Shown here: piece by piece, positions 1 to 8,617 of the stretch
Layout of the letters: every line of letters begins with the position of its first letter
How positions within the stretch are numbered: position 1 is the first letter of the stretch
The notes under the pieces: model-generated
What the model was told of the DNA's origin: nothing
The model's input: the letters and a program-made list of their open reading frames with translations, nothing else
The model's database searches: none
Program-made: the position numbers and the translations under genes
DNA from: JBBIOU01 sp037443205
GTDB taxonomy: Bacteria > Bacteroidota > Bacteroidia > Flavobacteriales_D > UBA2798
Assembly (NCBI GenBank): GCA_037443205.1
Contig: JBBIOU010000001.1
Coordinates: 62,001-126,000 of the forward strand
Reading direction: 5' to 3'
Length of the DNA stretch: 64,000 nucleotides

Positions 1-2700
1 TTTCCTAAAGCTCAAATAATTTTTATCTTATTTGCCGTAATTGCTTTGATTTCCTGTAAATCTACACGCAGGTTAAAATCCGGGCAATCTTTATTGATAA
101 AAAATATCGTTGTATTTAATGATAGTAAAACTTCTGTATCAGCTTCTGAAATAAGTGTGTTGATAAAACAACAGCCTAACCGAAAAATTTTTGGCAAAAT
201 ACCCATTAATTTATTTGTACATAACGCTGTGAACCCTAAAAAACTACAAAAAAGCATAGAAAAAAAAGAAAGAAAAAAAGAAAAAGCCGATTTAAAAAGA
301 CAATTAAAAATAGAACAATTAGATAAAGAGATTAAATATTGGGAAAGCGAGTATAATAAATTACCGGATGAACCTGAATATAAAAAGCATAAACGCAAAG
401 CTTCAAATAAAGTATACAACAAAAGATTTGAGAAACAAACTTTAGAAGACAAAATAGAAAAAAATAAAAAAACTTTTCGTGAATGGATGGCATACACTGC
501 CGGTGAGCCACCTGTAATATTAGATTCAGCTAAAGTAAAAAGCAGTGCTGAACAAATAGAAATATATCTTTTTAAAAAAGGATATTTTAATGTTTCGGTT
601 AGAGACTCTATACACACAGATACCAATTCACAAAAATCAAAAGTGTGGTATTACATTACATTAAGCAAACCATACATTATAAACAATATTAGCCTTAACA
701 TAGAAGACAAATCACTTGAAAGGCAAGTAAAAATTTCGATGAAAGAAAGTTTATTAAAACAAGGTGAAAAATTTGATTTTACTGTTATGGATGAAGAAAG
801 GACAAGGATTAACAATTTTTTGCGTAACAGAGGTTATTTTTCATTTAATAAAGAGTTTATATATTTTGATGTTGACACAACTATTGGAAACAAAAAGGTA
901 GATATTAAATTAGGTATAAAAAGTTTTGCAAAAAACACACAAGTTAATGAAGTTGACACTATGGTAGTAATACCACATAACCGCTATACGCTCAAAAATA
1001 TTTACATAAATACCGATTATAATATTGCCTTATCGAACACCGAAAGTGAAATCGCAAAAAAAATCATTAAAAACTATGATACTATTATTGTTTACGACAA
1101 CGAGAATACTCCTACCTATTACATATATAACAAATACAGTAAAAACAATATAAAACCCAAAACATTATTAAACAGTAATTATATAAAAAGCGGCAGAATA
1201 TACCGCGCAAAAGAAGTTGAAGCTACCTATCGAAGATTGAATGCGTTAGGTACATACAGCAATATACGAATAAATTACACTGCCATAGAAGACACCATTA
1301 ACAAAGAAAATTATCTGGATTGCAACATTAATTTAACTCCCTTAAAGAGAAGAACCTATTCCATAGAAGGTAAAGGCACCAACAGAAGCGGCAACTTAGG
1401 AATATCGGGAAATATATCGTGGAAAAACAGAAATCTTTTTCATGGTGCCGAAATTTTTAAGTTCTCGGCAAGCGGGGGATTAGAAGTACAACAATTACTG
1501 GCAAACACCGGAGAAAGTGTAGTGGGCGAAACCGGCATTTCACCATTAAAAACATTCAATACCATTGAATTTGGACCTGAACTGTCTTTGTTATTTCCAA
1601 AATTTATTTCGCCCTTTAAAACAGAAAAAATTGATAAATATCAAAGTCCACGCACCTCAGTTAACATATCGTTTAACGTGCAAAAACGCCCTGATTTTAC
1701 CCGCATTGTTCAAGACTTAAACTATGCCTACGAATGGCGTGTAAGAGATAAAGACGATTTATTCGATAAATACACTCACTTTCTTAGCCCTTTACAAATT
1801 TCTACGGTAAAGATAGATAAATCGCCCGAGTTTGCAGCAAAGTTAGAAGCCAGCAACGACAGGCTCTTAAAACTGGGTTACCGCGACCACCTGATTATTG
1901 GTCCACAATATGCTCTTACCTATAACTCAAGCAAAGTCAGTTCAAAAGAAAACCGCATCTATTTTAGGTGGAACATTGAGCAAGCCGGAAACACCTTATT
2001 TCTACTGTATAATTTAGCCAAGGCACCCCAAGATTCTTTGGGAAGCTACGAAATATTTAAAATACGCTTTGCACATTACATCAGGTCGGATTTTGATTTT
2101 CGGTATTCGATAGTTTTTAATAAAAGTAGTGAAATAGTTTTCAGAACAGCAGCAGGTGCAGGTATTCCATTACGAAACCTGAACGAAGCTCTGCCTTATG
2201 AAAAAAGTTTTTTTGCAGGCGGAGCAAATGGTATGAGAGGATGGAAAGCCCGCACACTTGGCCCGGGTTCATTCAGAGATTCTTTATTAGTATTTGATAA
2301 ATTCGGAGACATGTGGCTGGAAGGAAACATGGAATACCGATTTGATGTAATTAAAGTTATTGAAGGCGCACTTTTTGTTGATGCCGGTAATATTTGGGTT
2401 ATGAAACCCAATCCTGCACGCCCGGGCGGAACAATTTCTACCAATTTTTACAATGAAATTGCATTTGATGCAGGTATAGGCATACGAATAGATTTATATT
2501 TTTTCATCTTTCGATTCGATTTTGCAGTACCCATCAAAGACCCCGCACTTGATGTTGGCGAAAGATGGTTTTTTCAACCCAAAGACAAAATCAACCAGTA
2601 TTATCTGGAATATGCGCAACGCAACCCGGGCGCTATTTATAAACCCTATAGCGTTTTAGGAAGATTAAACCTAAACATAGGCATAGGTTATCCATTTTAA
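1..2700 (+). CDS. tamL: TamL-type outer-membrane assembly lipoprotein (BamA/TamA family), 5' end cut by window
   Basis: The frame is open from base 1. It begins inside a hydrophobic signal segment that ends in the lipobox L-I-S-C, with the lipidated Cys at bases 55-57, so the real start lies before the window and the TTG at 46 is not the start. After the Cys come a very basic coiled-coil-like stretch, the W-x(5)-GEPPV region typical of TamL, POTRA-like repeats (about residues 180-440) and a C-terminal D15/BamA beta-barrel with the loop-6 motif MRGWKARTLGPGS, ending in a terminal Phe as outer-membrane barrels do. TamL is the lipoprotein version of TamA in Bacteroidota and works with TamB, which is encoded at 57.5 kb here, in outer-membrane assembly. 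Family call is firm; TamL rather than a BamA paralogue rests on the lipobox. Confidence 0.88.
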   Translation, partial: FPKAQIIFILFAVIALISCKSTRRLKSGQSLLIKNIVVFNDSKTSVSASEISVLIKQQPNRKIFGKIPINLFVHNAVNPKKLQKSIEKKERKKEKADLKRQLKIEQLDKEIKYWESEYNKLPDEPEYKKHKRKASNKVYNKRFEKQTLEDKIEKNKKTFREWMAYTAGEPPVILDSAKVKSSAEQIEIYLFKKGYFNVSVRDSIHTDTNSQKSKVWYYITLSKPYIINNISLNIEDKSLERQVKISMKESLLKQGEKFDFTVMDEERTRINNFLRNRGYFSFNKEFIYFDVDTTIGNKKVDIKLGIKSFAKNTQVNEVDTMVVIPHNRYTLKNIYINTDYNIALSNTESEIAKKIIKNYDTIIVYDNENTPTYYIYNKYSKNNIKPKTLLNSNYIKSGRIYRAKEVEATYRRLNALGTYSNIRINYTAIEDTINKENYLDCNINLTPLKRRTYSIEGKGTNRSGNLGISGNISWKNRNLFHGAEIFKFSASGGLEVQQLLANTGESVVGETGISPLKTFNTIEFGPELSLLFPKFISPFKTEKIDKYQSPRTSVNISFNVQKRPDFTRIVQDLNYAYEWRVRDKDDLFDKYTHFLSPLQISTVKIDKSPEFAAKLEASNDRLLKLGYRDHLIIGPQYALTYNSSKVSSKENRIYFRWNIEQAGNTLFLLYNLAKAPQDSLGSYEIFKIRFAHYIRSDFDFRYSIVFNKSSEIVFRTAAGAGIPLRNLNEALPYEKSFFAGGANGMRGWKARTLGPGSFRDSLLVFDKFGDMWLEGNMEYRFDVIKVIEGALFVDAGNIWVMKPNPARPGGTISTNFYNEIAFDAGIGIRIDLYFFIFRFDFAVPIKDPALDVGERWFFQPKDKINQYYLEYAQRNPGAIYKPYSVLGRLNLNIGIGYPF

Positions 2701-2763
2701 TATTTAACTCATCCAGTTATATATTTAATTTAATATCTGGATTTATACTTATTAATCCCAAAA

Positions 2764-2953
2764 ATATCATTAGGCACACATAGTTTGGTTAATGAAAGCG
2801 TAATGTAATTATGCAGCATTGGGGTTAACCCTGTTTTAGATTTTGTTATAATTTCTTACCTTAAAAATAAAAATATCACAAGAAATTCAATACAAAATCT
2901 TAGACACTCGGCTTATCGTAAAAAAAGACTGATGACTTTTTGGAGGTTAATTA
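2764..2953 (+). repeat. Dispersed intergenic repeat, copy A
   Basis: Bases 2819-2848 are identical over 30 nt to 48283-48312 (copy C) and contain the palindrome GGGTTAACCC. Bases 2891-2907 are identical over 17 nt to 45650-45666 (copy B), and both are followed by a GGCTT...AAAAAA...GACTTTTT segment and GG-TTAAT. A diverged left end (2764-2783) resembles 48240-48259. No coding capacity. All three copies lie in the same orientation just upstream of a plus-strand gene. Confidence 0.75.
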
Positions 2954-3009
2954 AATTTCTTCTATAAATGAATTTAATCATCGGTAATAAAACTATAGCA
3001 ATAATTTAG

Positions 3010-3017
3010 TATATTTG
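3010..3017 (+). promoter_or_regulatory. -7 promoter box TATATTTG for the SprB-repeat surface protein
   Basis: Exact match to the Bacteroidota -7 consensus TAnnTTTG, ending 24 bases before the ATG at 3042. The in-frame TTG at 3015 lies inside this box, so it cannot be the start codon. I see no clear TTG -33 element at the usual spacing. Confidence 0.55.
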
Positions 3018-3041
3018 ATAACTAAAAAAAGGCGCAATACC

Positions 3042-6000
3042 ATGAAAAAAGCAATTATACTTTGCTTATCGTTTTTCATAATATCCATAAAATTTTTATA
3101 TGCACAAATCGGAAAAGATGGAGCCTTAACAATAAGTACAAGCAACGTTATTGTAAATGAATACACTATCCTAAGTCTTGATGCGATTTCGGGCAGCAAT
3201 TCAATAACAGTTGCTAATAGCGGCTTAAACACTAACGGTCGTTTTAGTGCCTCACTTTCTGCGGGAGATTTGATTATGATTATCCAGATGCAAGGCGCCA
3301 GCATAGATGCCACTCCCTCAGGGCCATTTAGCGCCCCCAATAGTAGTGCCTGGGGGGCTATATTAAATTACAACAATTGCGGTAATTATGAATTTTTAGA
3401 AGTAGCAACGGTACCTAATGCTACCACCATAACATTTACCTGCAACTTAAGTCATAGCTATACTGCCAGCGGAAAAACACAAATTGTACGGGTACCCCGA
3501 TATACCACCTTAACCATTAATGGCGGAGCAAGCCTTACCGGTGAGGCATGGAACGGCTCTACAGGAGGTGTAGTGGCCATCGAAGCACAAAATACCCTTA
3601 CCATAAACGGCAATATTACGGCTAGCGATATAGGATTTAGAGGGGCCGTAATTTTAGACAATGTTCCGCAATTTGGCGCAGGTTTTTACGCATCAAACAA
3701 TAACAACGAAGGAGCGCCCAAAGGCGAAGGCATTGCAGGACATATAGCAGAATATACTGCTGTTGGCGGCCAATACTGCAGGGGAGCTGCTGCCAACGGA
3801 GGTGGTGGAGGCAACGGTAACAATGCCGGTGGTGGTGGTGGTGGTAATGCAGGCGATATTACCAACTGGAATGGACAAGGCAATCCTGACGTATCAAATG
3901 CGGGCTGGATAACTTGCTGGAATATGGAATCGCCCGGATTTTCTGCAAACACCTCTTCGGGTGGAGGTCGCGGAGGATATACTCATTCCAACAACAACCA
4001 AAACGCAGCTACTACAGCTCCCGGAAATGCATCCTGGGGCGGAGATAACAGACGGCCGGTAGGAGGTTTAGGAGGAAGACCCCTTGACTACAGCACCGGA
4101 AAAATATTTATGGGTGGCGGAGGCGGTGCCGGTGAACAAGACAACTCGGATGCCGGCAATGGCGGCAATGGAGGAGGAATAGTTTATATCATCTCTCACG
4201 GAACGGTTGGCGGAACAGGAACCATCAACGCAAACGGGCAAAACGGACAAAACTCCAACAACGCCAGCCCACCGGCATTTGGCTATGCAGGTGTTGACGG
4301 GGCCGGTGGCGCAGGTGCAGGAGGAACGGTAATTATTAATGCCAGCGGTACAATAAGCGGAATTACCATTAACGCTAATGGTGGAAATGGCGGAAACAAT
4401 AATATAGCCTTAGGTTTTGGCGCTTCACCAACTAATCAGGCTTATGGCCCGGGAGGCGGTGGTGGTGGTGGATATATTGCTATTTCAAATGGAACAATTA
4501 CAAGAAATGCTAATGGCGGAAATAATGGCACAACGAACAGCAGTGGTTTAACAGAATTTCCTCCTAACGGAGCTACACGCGGAGGTGCCGGCATAAACAA
4601 TGCCAGCATCAGCAACTATTTTATTACCACTACATCACCCGTTAATGTTTGCTATAACAACAGTACTACTCTTACTGCCAACGTTACCGGAACATTACCG
4701 GCAGGAAGCACCATTTATTGGTTCGATTCTCAGTTTGGTAATAATGTATTAGCTACCGGAACAACTTATAATACCCCTCCTTTAACAGCAAATACTACAG
4801 TATATGTGGGTGTTTGCCCCGGTTTTTACAGATTGCCGGTAGATATAATTGTAAGTCCGCAAATACAAATTAATCCCACGAATATGGTAATTACCGATGA
4901 AAGCTGTGCAGGTAATGATGGGAGTATTATTGGCATAACGGTTAGTGGCGGCAGCGGAACCTTATCATATAGTTGGAATGGCAACCCTACACCCTCTCCC
5001 AACATCACAAACATTAGTGCAGGAAGCTACACCCTTACCGTTACGGATGCGAATGGCTGTATGGAAACTTATGGTCCGGTAAATGTTTCATCCAGCGGAG
5101 GACCCGTAATAAACACAGCTAATATAAACATTACGCATGCAAGTTGCGGCAACAACAATGGCGCAATAACAGGTATCACAGCTTCCGGAGGCGTAGGCAC
5201 ATTAACCTACGATTGGGGTAGCGGACCACAGGCTAATGCCGACATAACTAATATTGCGGGAGGCTCATACACGCTAACCGTAACCGACCAAAACAATTGT
5301 TCTACATCTGCCGGACCTTTTACCGTTAACACAACTTCTGCAGTAAATATAAATAATACAAATGTGGTAGTTACCGATGCCACCTGTGGTAATAACAACG
5401 GAAGCATTACAGGCATCACCGTAAGCGGAGGTGACGGCAATTATTCCTATCAATGGAATGGCTCACCGGCTGCCGGTGCAGATCTAACCAATGTTTCTTC
5501 CGGTTCATATACTTTAGTCGTTACAGACGGCAATGGTTGTAGTGCCAGCAGCGGACCTTACACCATTAACTCTGCAGGAAATGTTAGCATTAACATCACC
5601 AACATGATAATTACACATACCACCTGCGGTCATTCAAATGGCGCAATTAATGGCATTACGCTTAGCGGAGGCCTGGCTCCTTACAATATTGAATGGAACG
5701 GAATACCTTCCAATCCCGACATCAATAACTTGCCTGCCGGAAATTACACCATACAGGTAACAGATGCCAACGGTTGTGTAAACTCTGCCGGGCCGTTTAC
5801 AATTAATCCCAGCAGCGGATTAAACTTATCAACATCCCAAACAAACGTAAGTTGTTTTGGTTACAATGATGGTATAGCAAGTGTAAATGTTAGTGGCGGA
5901 ACACCGGGATACACTTATTTGTGGACACCAGGCGGACAAACCACTCCCGCCATATCAGGATTAGCTGCCGGCACTTATATGGTTACCGTTAACGATGCAG

Positions 6001-6968
6001 CAGGATGCGATAGTTCTATATCAGTTACTATTTCTGAACCTGCCGAAATTATCAGCACGCTTAGCGGTAATACCAACATTTGTTCAGGTAACAGTACTGT
6101 TTTAACGGTTACTGGCGGTGGTACCTACTTATGGAGTACTTCTCAAAACGGCTCGTCTATCACTGTAAATCCAACTGCAACCACCACCTATACAGTTGAG
6201 ATTACCGTAGGCAGTTGTACTAAAACCGATTCTATAACGGTAAATGTATCAAACCCTCCCGTGGCATCCGTAAGTGGCGATACGGTGATTTGTTTAGGCG
6301 AAACTACTACACTTATCGCAGCAGGGGGAACCGGTTATTTATGGAATGACGGACAAACCACTGCTTCTATAAATGTAAATCCGGTTTCAAATACGCAATA
6401 TACAGTTGCAGTTAATAACATTTGCGGTAGCGATGTGGCAATCGTCAATGTAATAGTTAATCCCTTGCCCTTGGCAAATGCAGGAAGCAATCAAACAGTT
6501 TTAATTGGAAATTCAACTACCCTAAACGGCAGTGGTGGAATAACTTACTCATGGAGTCCATCAAACACCTTAAGCTGTTCAACTTGTCAAAACCCTGTTG
6601 CTACACCACTCAGCACAACAACTTATACCGTAACGGTTACCGATGCCAATGGCTGTACAGATACTGCCCGGGTAACTATTTTTGTAGATGAAGAATTTGT
6701 ATTATTTGTACCGGATGCATTCTCACCTAATGGCGATGGAAATAATGACCTGCTATTTGTGCGTGGAGGAGGAATTGAATCTTTTATATTTAAAGTATAT
6801 GATCGCTGGGGGCAAAATGTTTTTACAAGTACCAACTTAAACGAAGGTTGGGATGGCACATTTAAAGGCAAAGCATTGGATATGGGCGTATTTGCCTATA
6901 CACTTGAAGGAAAATACTACTCCGGTACAAAATTTAATATAAAAGGTAATGTAACACTGGTAAGATAA
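3042..6968 (+). CDS. T9SS-exported surface protein with Gly-rich region, SprB repeats and type B C-terminal sorting domain
   Basis: 1308 residues. A signal peptide (MKKAIILCLSFF...YAQ) is followed by a beta-helix-like, extremely Gly/Asn-rich region (about residues 240-520) in which GTI-x-ANG motifs recur. Then come five SprB-type repeats of about 75-80 residues (ESCAGNDGSI, ASCGNNNGAI, ATCGNNNGSI and so on, each closing with VTD-x-NGC), then three Ig-like SPxxT-TYTV modules. The last 90 residues are the gliding-motility-associated domain (VPDAFSPNGDGNND ... YDRWGQ), the type B sorting signal for T9SS. SprB-repeat proteins are large surface adhesins, some used in gliding. The gene overlaps the next one (SprF-like) by one base, the usual pairing of type B cargo with its PorP/SprF partner. 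The start is the ATG at 3042, chosen from the signal peptide and the promoter box. Confidence 0.9.
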   Translation: MKKAIILCLSFFIISIKFLYAQIGKDGALTISTSNVIVNEYTILSLDAISGSNSITVANSGLNTNGRFSASLSAGDLIMIIQMQGASIDATPSGPFSAPNSSAWGAILNYNNCGNYEFLEVATVPNATTITFTCNLSHSYTASGKTQIVRVPRYTTLTINGGASLTGEAWNGSTGGVVAIEAQNTLTINGNITASDIGFRGAVILDNVPQFGAGFYASNNNNEGAPKGEGIAGHIAEYTAVGGQYCRGAAANGGGGGNGNNAGGGGGGNAGDITNWNGQGNPDVSNAGWITCWNMESPGFSANTSSGGGRGGYTHSNNNQNAATTAPGNASWGGDNRRPVGGLGGRPLDYSTGKIFMGGGGGAGEQDNSDAGNGGNGGGIVYIISHGTVGGTGTINANGQNGQNSNNASPPAFGYAGVDGAGGAGAGGTVIINASGTISGITINANGGNGGNNNIALGFGASPTNQAYGPGGGGGGGYIAISNGTITRNANGGNNGTTNSSGLTEFPPNGATRGGAGINNASISNYFITTTSPVNVCYNNSTTLTANVTGTLPAGSTIYWFDSQFGNNVLATGTTYNTPPLTANTTVYVGVCPGFYRLPVDIIVSPQIQINPTNMVITDESCAGNDGSIIGITVSGGSGTLSYSWNGNPTPSPNITNISAGSYTLTVTDANGCMETYGPVNVSSSGGPVINTANINITHASCGNNNGAITGITASGGVGTLTYDWGSGPQANADITNIAGGSYTLTVTDQNNCSTSAGPFTVNTTSAVNINNTNVVVTDATCGNNNGSITGITVSGGDGNYSYQWNGSPAAGADLTNVSSGSYTLVVTDGNGCSASSGPYTINSAGNVSINITNMIITHTTCGHSNGAINGITLSGGLAPYNIEWNGIPSNPDINNLPAGNYTIQVTDANGCVNSAGPFTINPSSGLNLSTSQTNVSCFGYNDGIASVNVSGGTPGYTYLWTPGGQTTPAISGLAAGTYMVTVNDAAGCDSSISVTISEPAEIISTLSGNTNICSGNSTVLTVTGGGTYLWSTSQNGSSITVNPTATTTYTVEITVGSCTKTDSITVNVSNPPVASVSGDTVICLGETTTLIAAGGTGYLWNDGQTTASINVNPVSNTQYTVAVNNICGSDVAIVNVIVNPLPLANAGSNQTVLIGNSTTLNGSGGITYSWSPSNTLSCSTCQNPVATPLSTTTYTVTVTDANGCTDTARVTIFVDEEFVLFVPDAFSPNGDGNNDLLFVRGGGIESFIFKVYDRWGQNVFTSTNLNEGWDGTFKGKALDMGVFAYTLEGKYYSGTKFNIKGNVTLVR
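4878..6045 (+). repeat. Five in-frame SprB repeats within the surface protein gene
   Basis: Five consecutive units of roughly 230-240 bases begin near 4878, 5116, 5353, 5600 and 5836. Each encodes T/S-C-x-G-x-N-D/N-G-x-I ... SGG ... Y-x-W ... I-x-L-x-A/G-G-x-Y-x-x-x-V-T-D. Units 1-4 are close to each other and unit 5 is more diverged, so unit number could vary between strains. Confidence 0.8.
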
Positions 6969-8035
6969 TGAGTATGACGAATTATAAAACATACATAAAA
7001 TTTTTACTTGTAATTATTGTGCTTGCTTTTACAATAAAATATTCTCTTGCTCAAGACATACATTTTTCTCAATACAACCAGGCACCCATGCAAATGAATC
7101 CTGCATTAACGGGAACCGATGATTCTTATGCTCGTTGCAACTTAAATTACAGAAATCAATGGGCCGTGTTTGGTAATGCTTATCATACCGCTGCATTTTC
7201 TTATGATATGCCATTTTTGAAAAAAAGTAAATCGGAAGGTAGTTTTATTGGTGTAGGTATACATGCCCTTTATGACAAAGCCGGGATAACCAAACTTACT
7301 AAACTCAATGCCGGGCTATCGGCTTCAGGTGTTGTTACACTTTCAAAAAATCACTTTATGTCGGTTGGTTTTCAGGCCACCTACAATCAAAGAAGTATAA
7401 ACAACATGAACGTAAAATGGGACAACCAATTTGATGGTGTAAATTATAATCCTGCCTTACCAAGCAATGAGAGTACCGGAGCCTTAAGCAAAATATTTTT
7501 TGATTATGCAGCAGGATTTGCGCTGGTTAAACACGGCAATCTGCAAAACATGGATAAAAATGACGATTTCGGTTATACCTTCAGTAGTTCCGTTTACCAT
7601 TTTACACGACCCAATCAGGGGCTACAGGGAGCAGATAAAATTAATATGCGATTTGTAAATTATTTAATGATGAGTTTCGGCACTTCGTCCAATATTTCCA
7701 TTCACCCCATTGCCGCCTATTTCAGACAGGGTACAATACACGAAATAAATGCGGGTTGTTTTGTAAAATACACCTTAAAACAAGAAACCACTTATACCGG
7801 CTATAAAAGAGGTTCTGCCATTGGTGTGGGCGCTTATTATCGTTTTATGGATGCAATATATCCAACAGTTATGTACGAGGTAAGTGATTATGCCTTTGGT
7901 TTATCTTACGATTTCAACGTTTCGGGACTCACTAAATGGACCGGAGCCAGAGGAGGTTTTGAAATTGTATTTACCTACCGCGATTTAAACGGATTATTAT
8001 TTGGTAATGGCGATAAACACATTAAATTTTATTAA
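6968..8035 (+). CDS. PorP/SprF family type IX secretion system membrane protein
   Basis: 355 residues with an N-terminal signal segment (YIKFLLVIIVLAFTIKYSLAQ), then the family hallmark DIHFSQYNQAPMQMNPALTG and repeated beta-strands of an outer-membrane barrel. PorP/SprF proteins are outer-membrane partners needed to attach type B T9SS cargo such as SprB; each cargo gene commonly has its own copy next to it. The ATG shares its A with the upstream stop (TAATG), which indicates translational coupling with the surface protein. A second ATG two codons later (6974) is an equally possible start. Whether it serves only its neighbour is inference. Confidence 0.92.
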   Translation: MSMTNYKTYIKFLLVIIVLAFTIKYSLAQDIHFSQYNQAPMQMNPALTGTDDSYARCNLNYRNQWAVFGNAYHTAAFSYDMPFLKKSKSEGSFIGVGIHALYDKAGITKLTKLNAGLSASGVVTLSKNHFMSVGFQATYNQRSINNMNVKWDNQFDGVNYNPALPSNESTGALSKIFFDYAAGFALVKHGNLQNMDKNDDFGYTFSSSVYHFTRPNQGLQGADKINMRFVNYLMMSFGTSSNISIHPIAAYFRQGTIHEINAGCFVKYTLKQETTYTGYKRGSAIGVGAYYRFMDAIYPTVMYEVSDYAFGLSYDFNVSGLTKWTGARGGFEIVFTYRDLNGLLFGNGDKHIKFY

Positions 8036-8047
8036 GAAATTTAATCA

Positions 8048-8605
8048 ATGAAAACAGTAAACTGCTACATAATATTTTTAGTTAGTTTAATGCTCTTATC
8101 TTCTTGTGCGGAAGAAGACACTAAAAATAAATCAAATAATATGATGATGCCTTACAATATTTCTAATAAGGTATCGGTAAAACGTTATTTTTCGTCTAAT
8201 AATAAACCCGATTATTTTGAACTTGAATTAAAAGGTGATAACTATACAAATGCTATTTTAAAATTTTCAGTGCTTAATTATAAACATGATACCATGTTTT
8301 TTTATTCTGTTCCGGTTGATAGTGTAATTGTTTGTGAAACAAAAAACGAAGACACATACAGAATAAAGATACTTGAGTTTATGAGTACGTTTTTTGCCGA
8401 AACAAATTTTGCCTGCCCGCCCTACACAATAAACGACCCTACTAAAAACAATTTTCCGGGCGATACACTTGTATGGAATGAAATTAAAAATGATACCACA
8501 CGCTGGTGTTTTGAATTTTCGCTCAATAAAAACATAAATAAATTAATTACCTACTCGGCAAACGAAAATGCTATTGTTGTTTACGACTATACAAACATGA
8601 ATTAA
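8048..8605 (+). CDS. Uncharacterised lipoprotein
   Basis: 185 residues. The N-terminus MKTVNCYIIFLVSLMLLSSC is a lipoprotein signal with lipobox L-S-S-C. I recognise no family in the mature part, which is short, beta-rich and mostly polar. It starts 12 bases after the SprF-like gene and ends 12 bases before the next, so it is in the same operon as the surface protein, SprF-like protein and FN3/PKD protein; its role is probably at the cell envelope. Confidence 0.75.
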   Translation: MKTVNCYIIFLVSLMLLSSCAEEDTKNKSNNMMMPYNISNKVSVKRYFSSNNKPDYFELELKGDNYTNAILKFSVLNYKHDTMFFYSVPVDSVIVCETKNEDTYRIKILEFMSTFFAETNFACPPYTINDPTKNNFPGDTLVWNEIKNDTTRWCFEFSLNKNINKLITYSANENAIVVYDYTNMN

Positions 8606-8617
8606 AAAAATACGCCT

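Larger units (their letters stand above)
2701..3041. other. Intergenic gap tamL to surface-protein gene: repeat copy A and promoter
   Basis: This 341-base gap holds no credible gene. A weak hairpin, ATCCAG/CTGGAT at 2711-2742, follows the tamL stop and may end its transcript. Bases 2764-2953 are copy A of a dispersed repeat described separately. A -7 promoter box is at 3010-3017. Confidence 0.7.

Noticed and set aside
3686..3952. Proline-rich minus-strand ORF opposite the Gly-rich region
   Set aside because: The proline and leucine runs are the antisense of GGT/GGC glycine codons in the real plus-strand gene.
4878..6045. Possible CRISPR-like array (regular spacing of about 240 bases)
   Set aside because: The units are in-frame protein repeats (SprB type) with diverged DNA, not short identical repeats with unique spacers.
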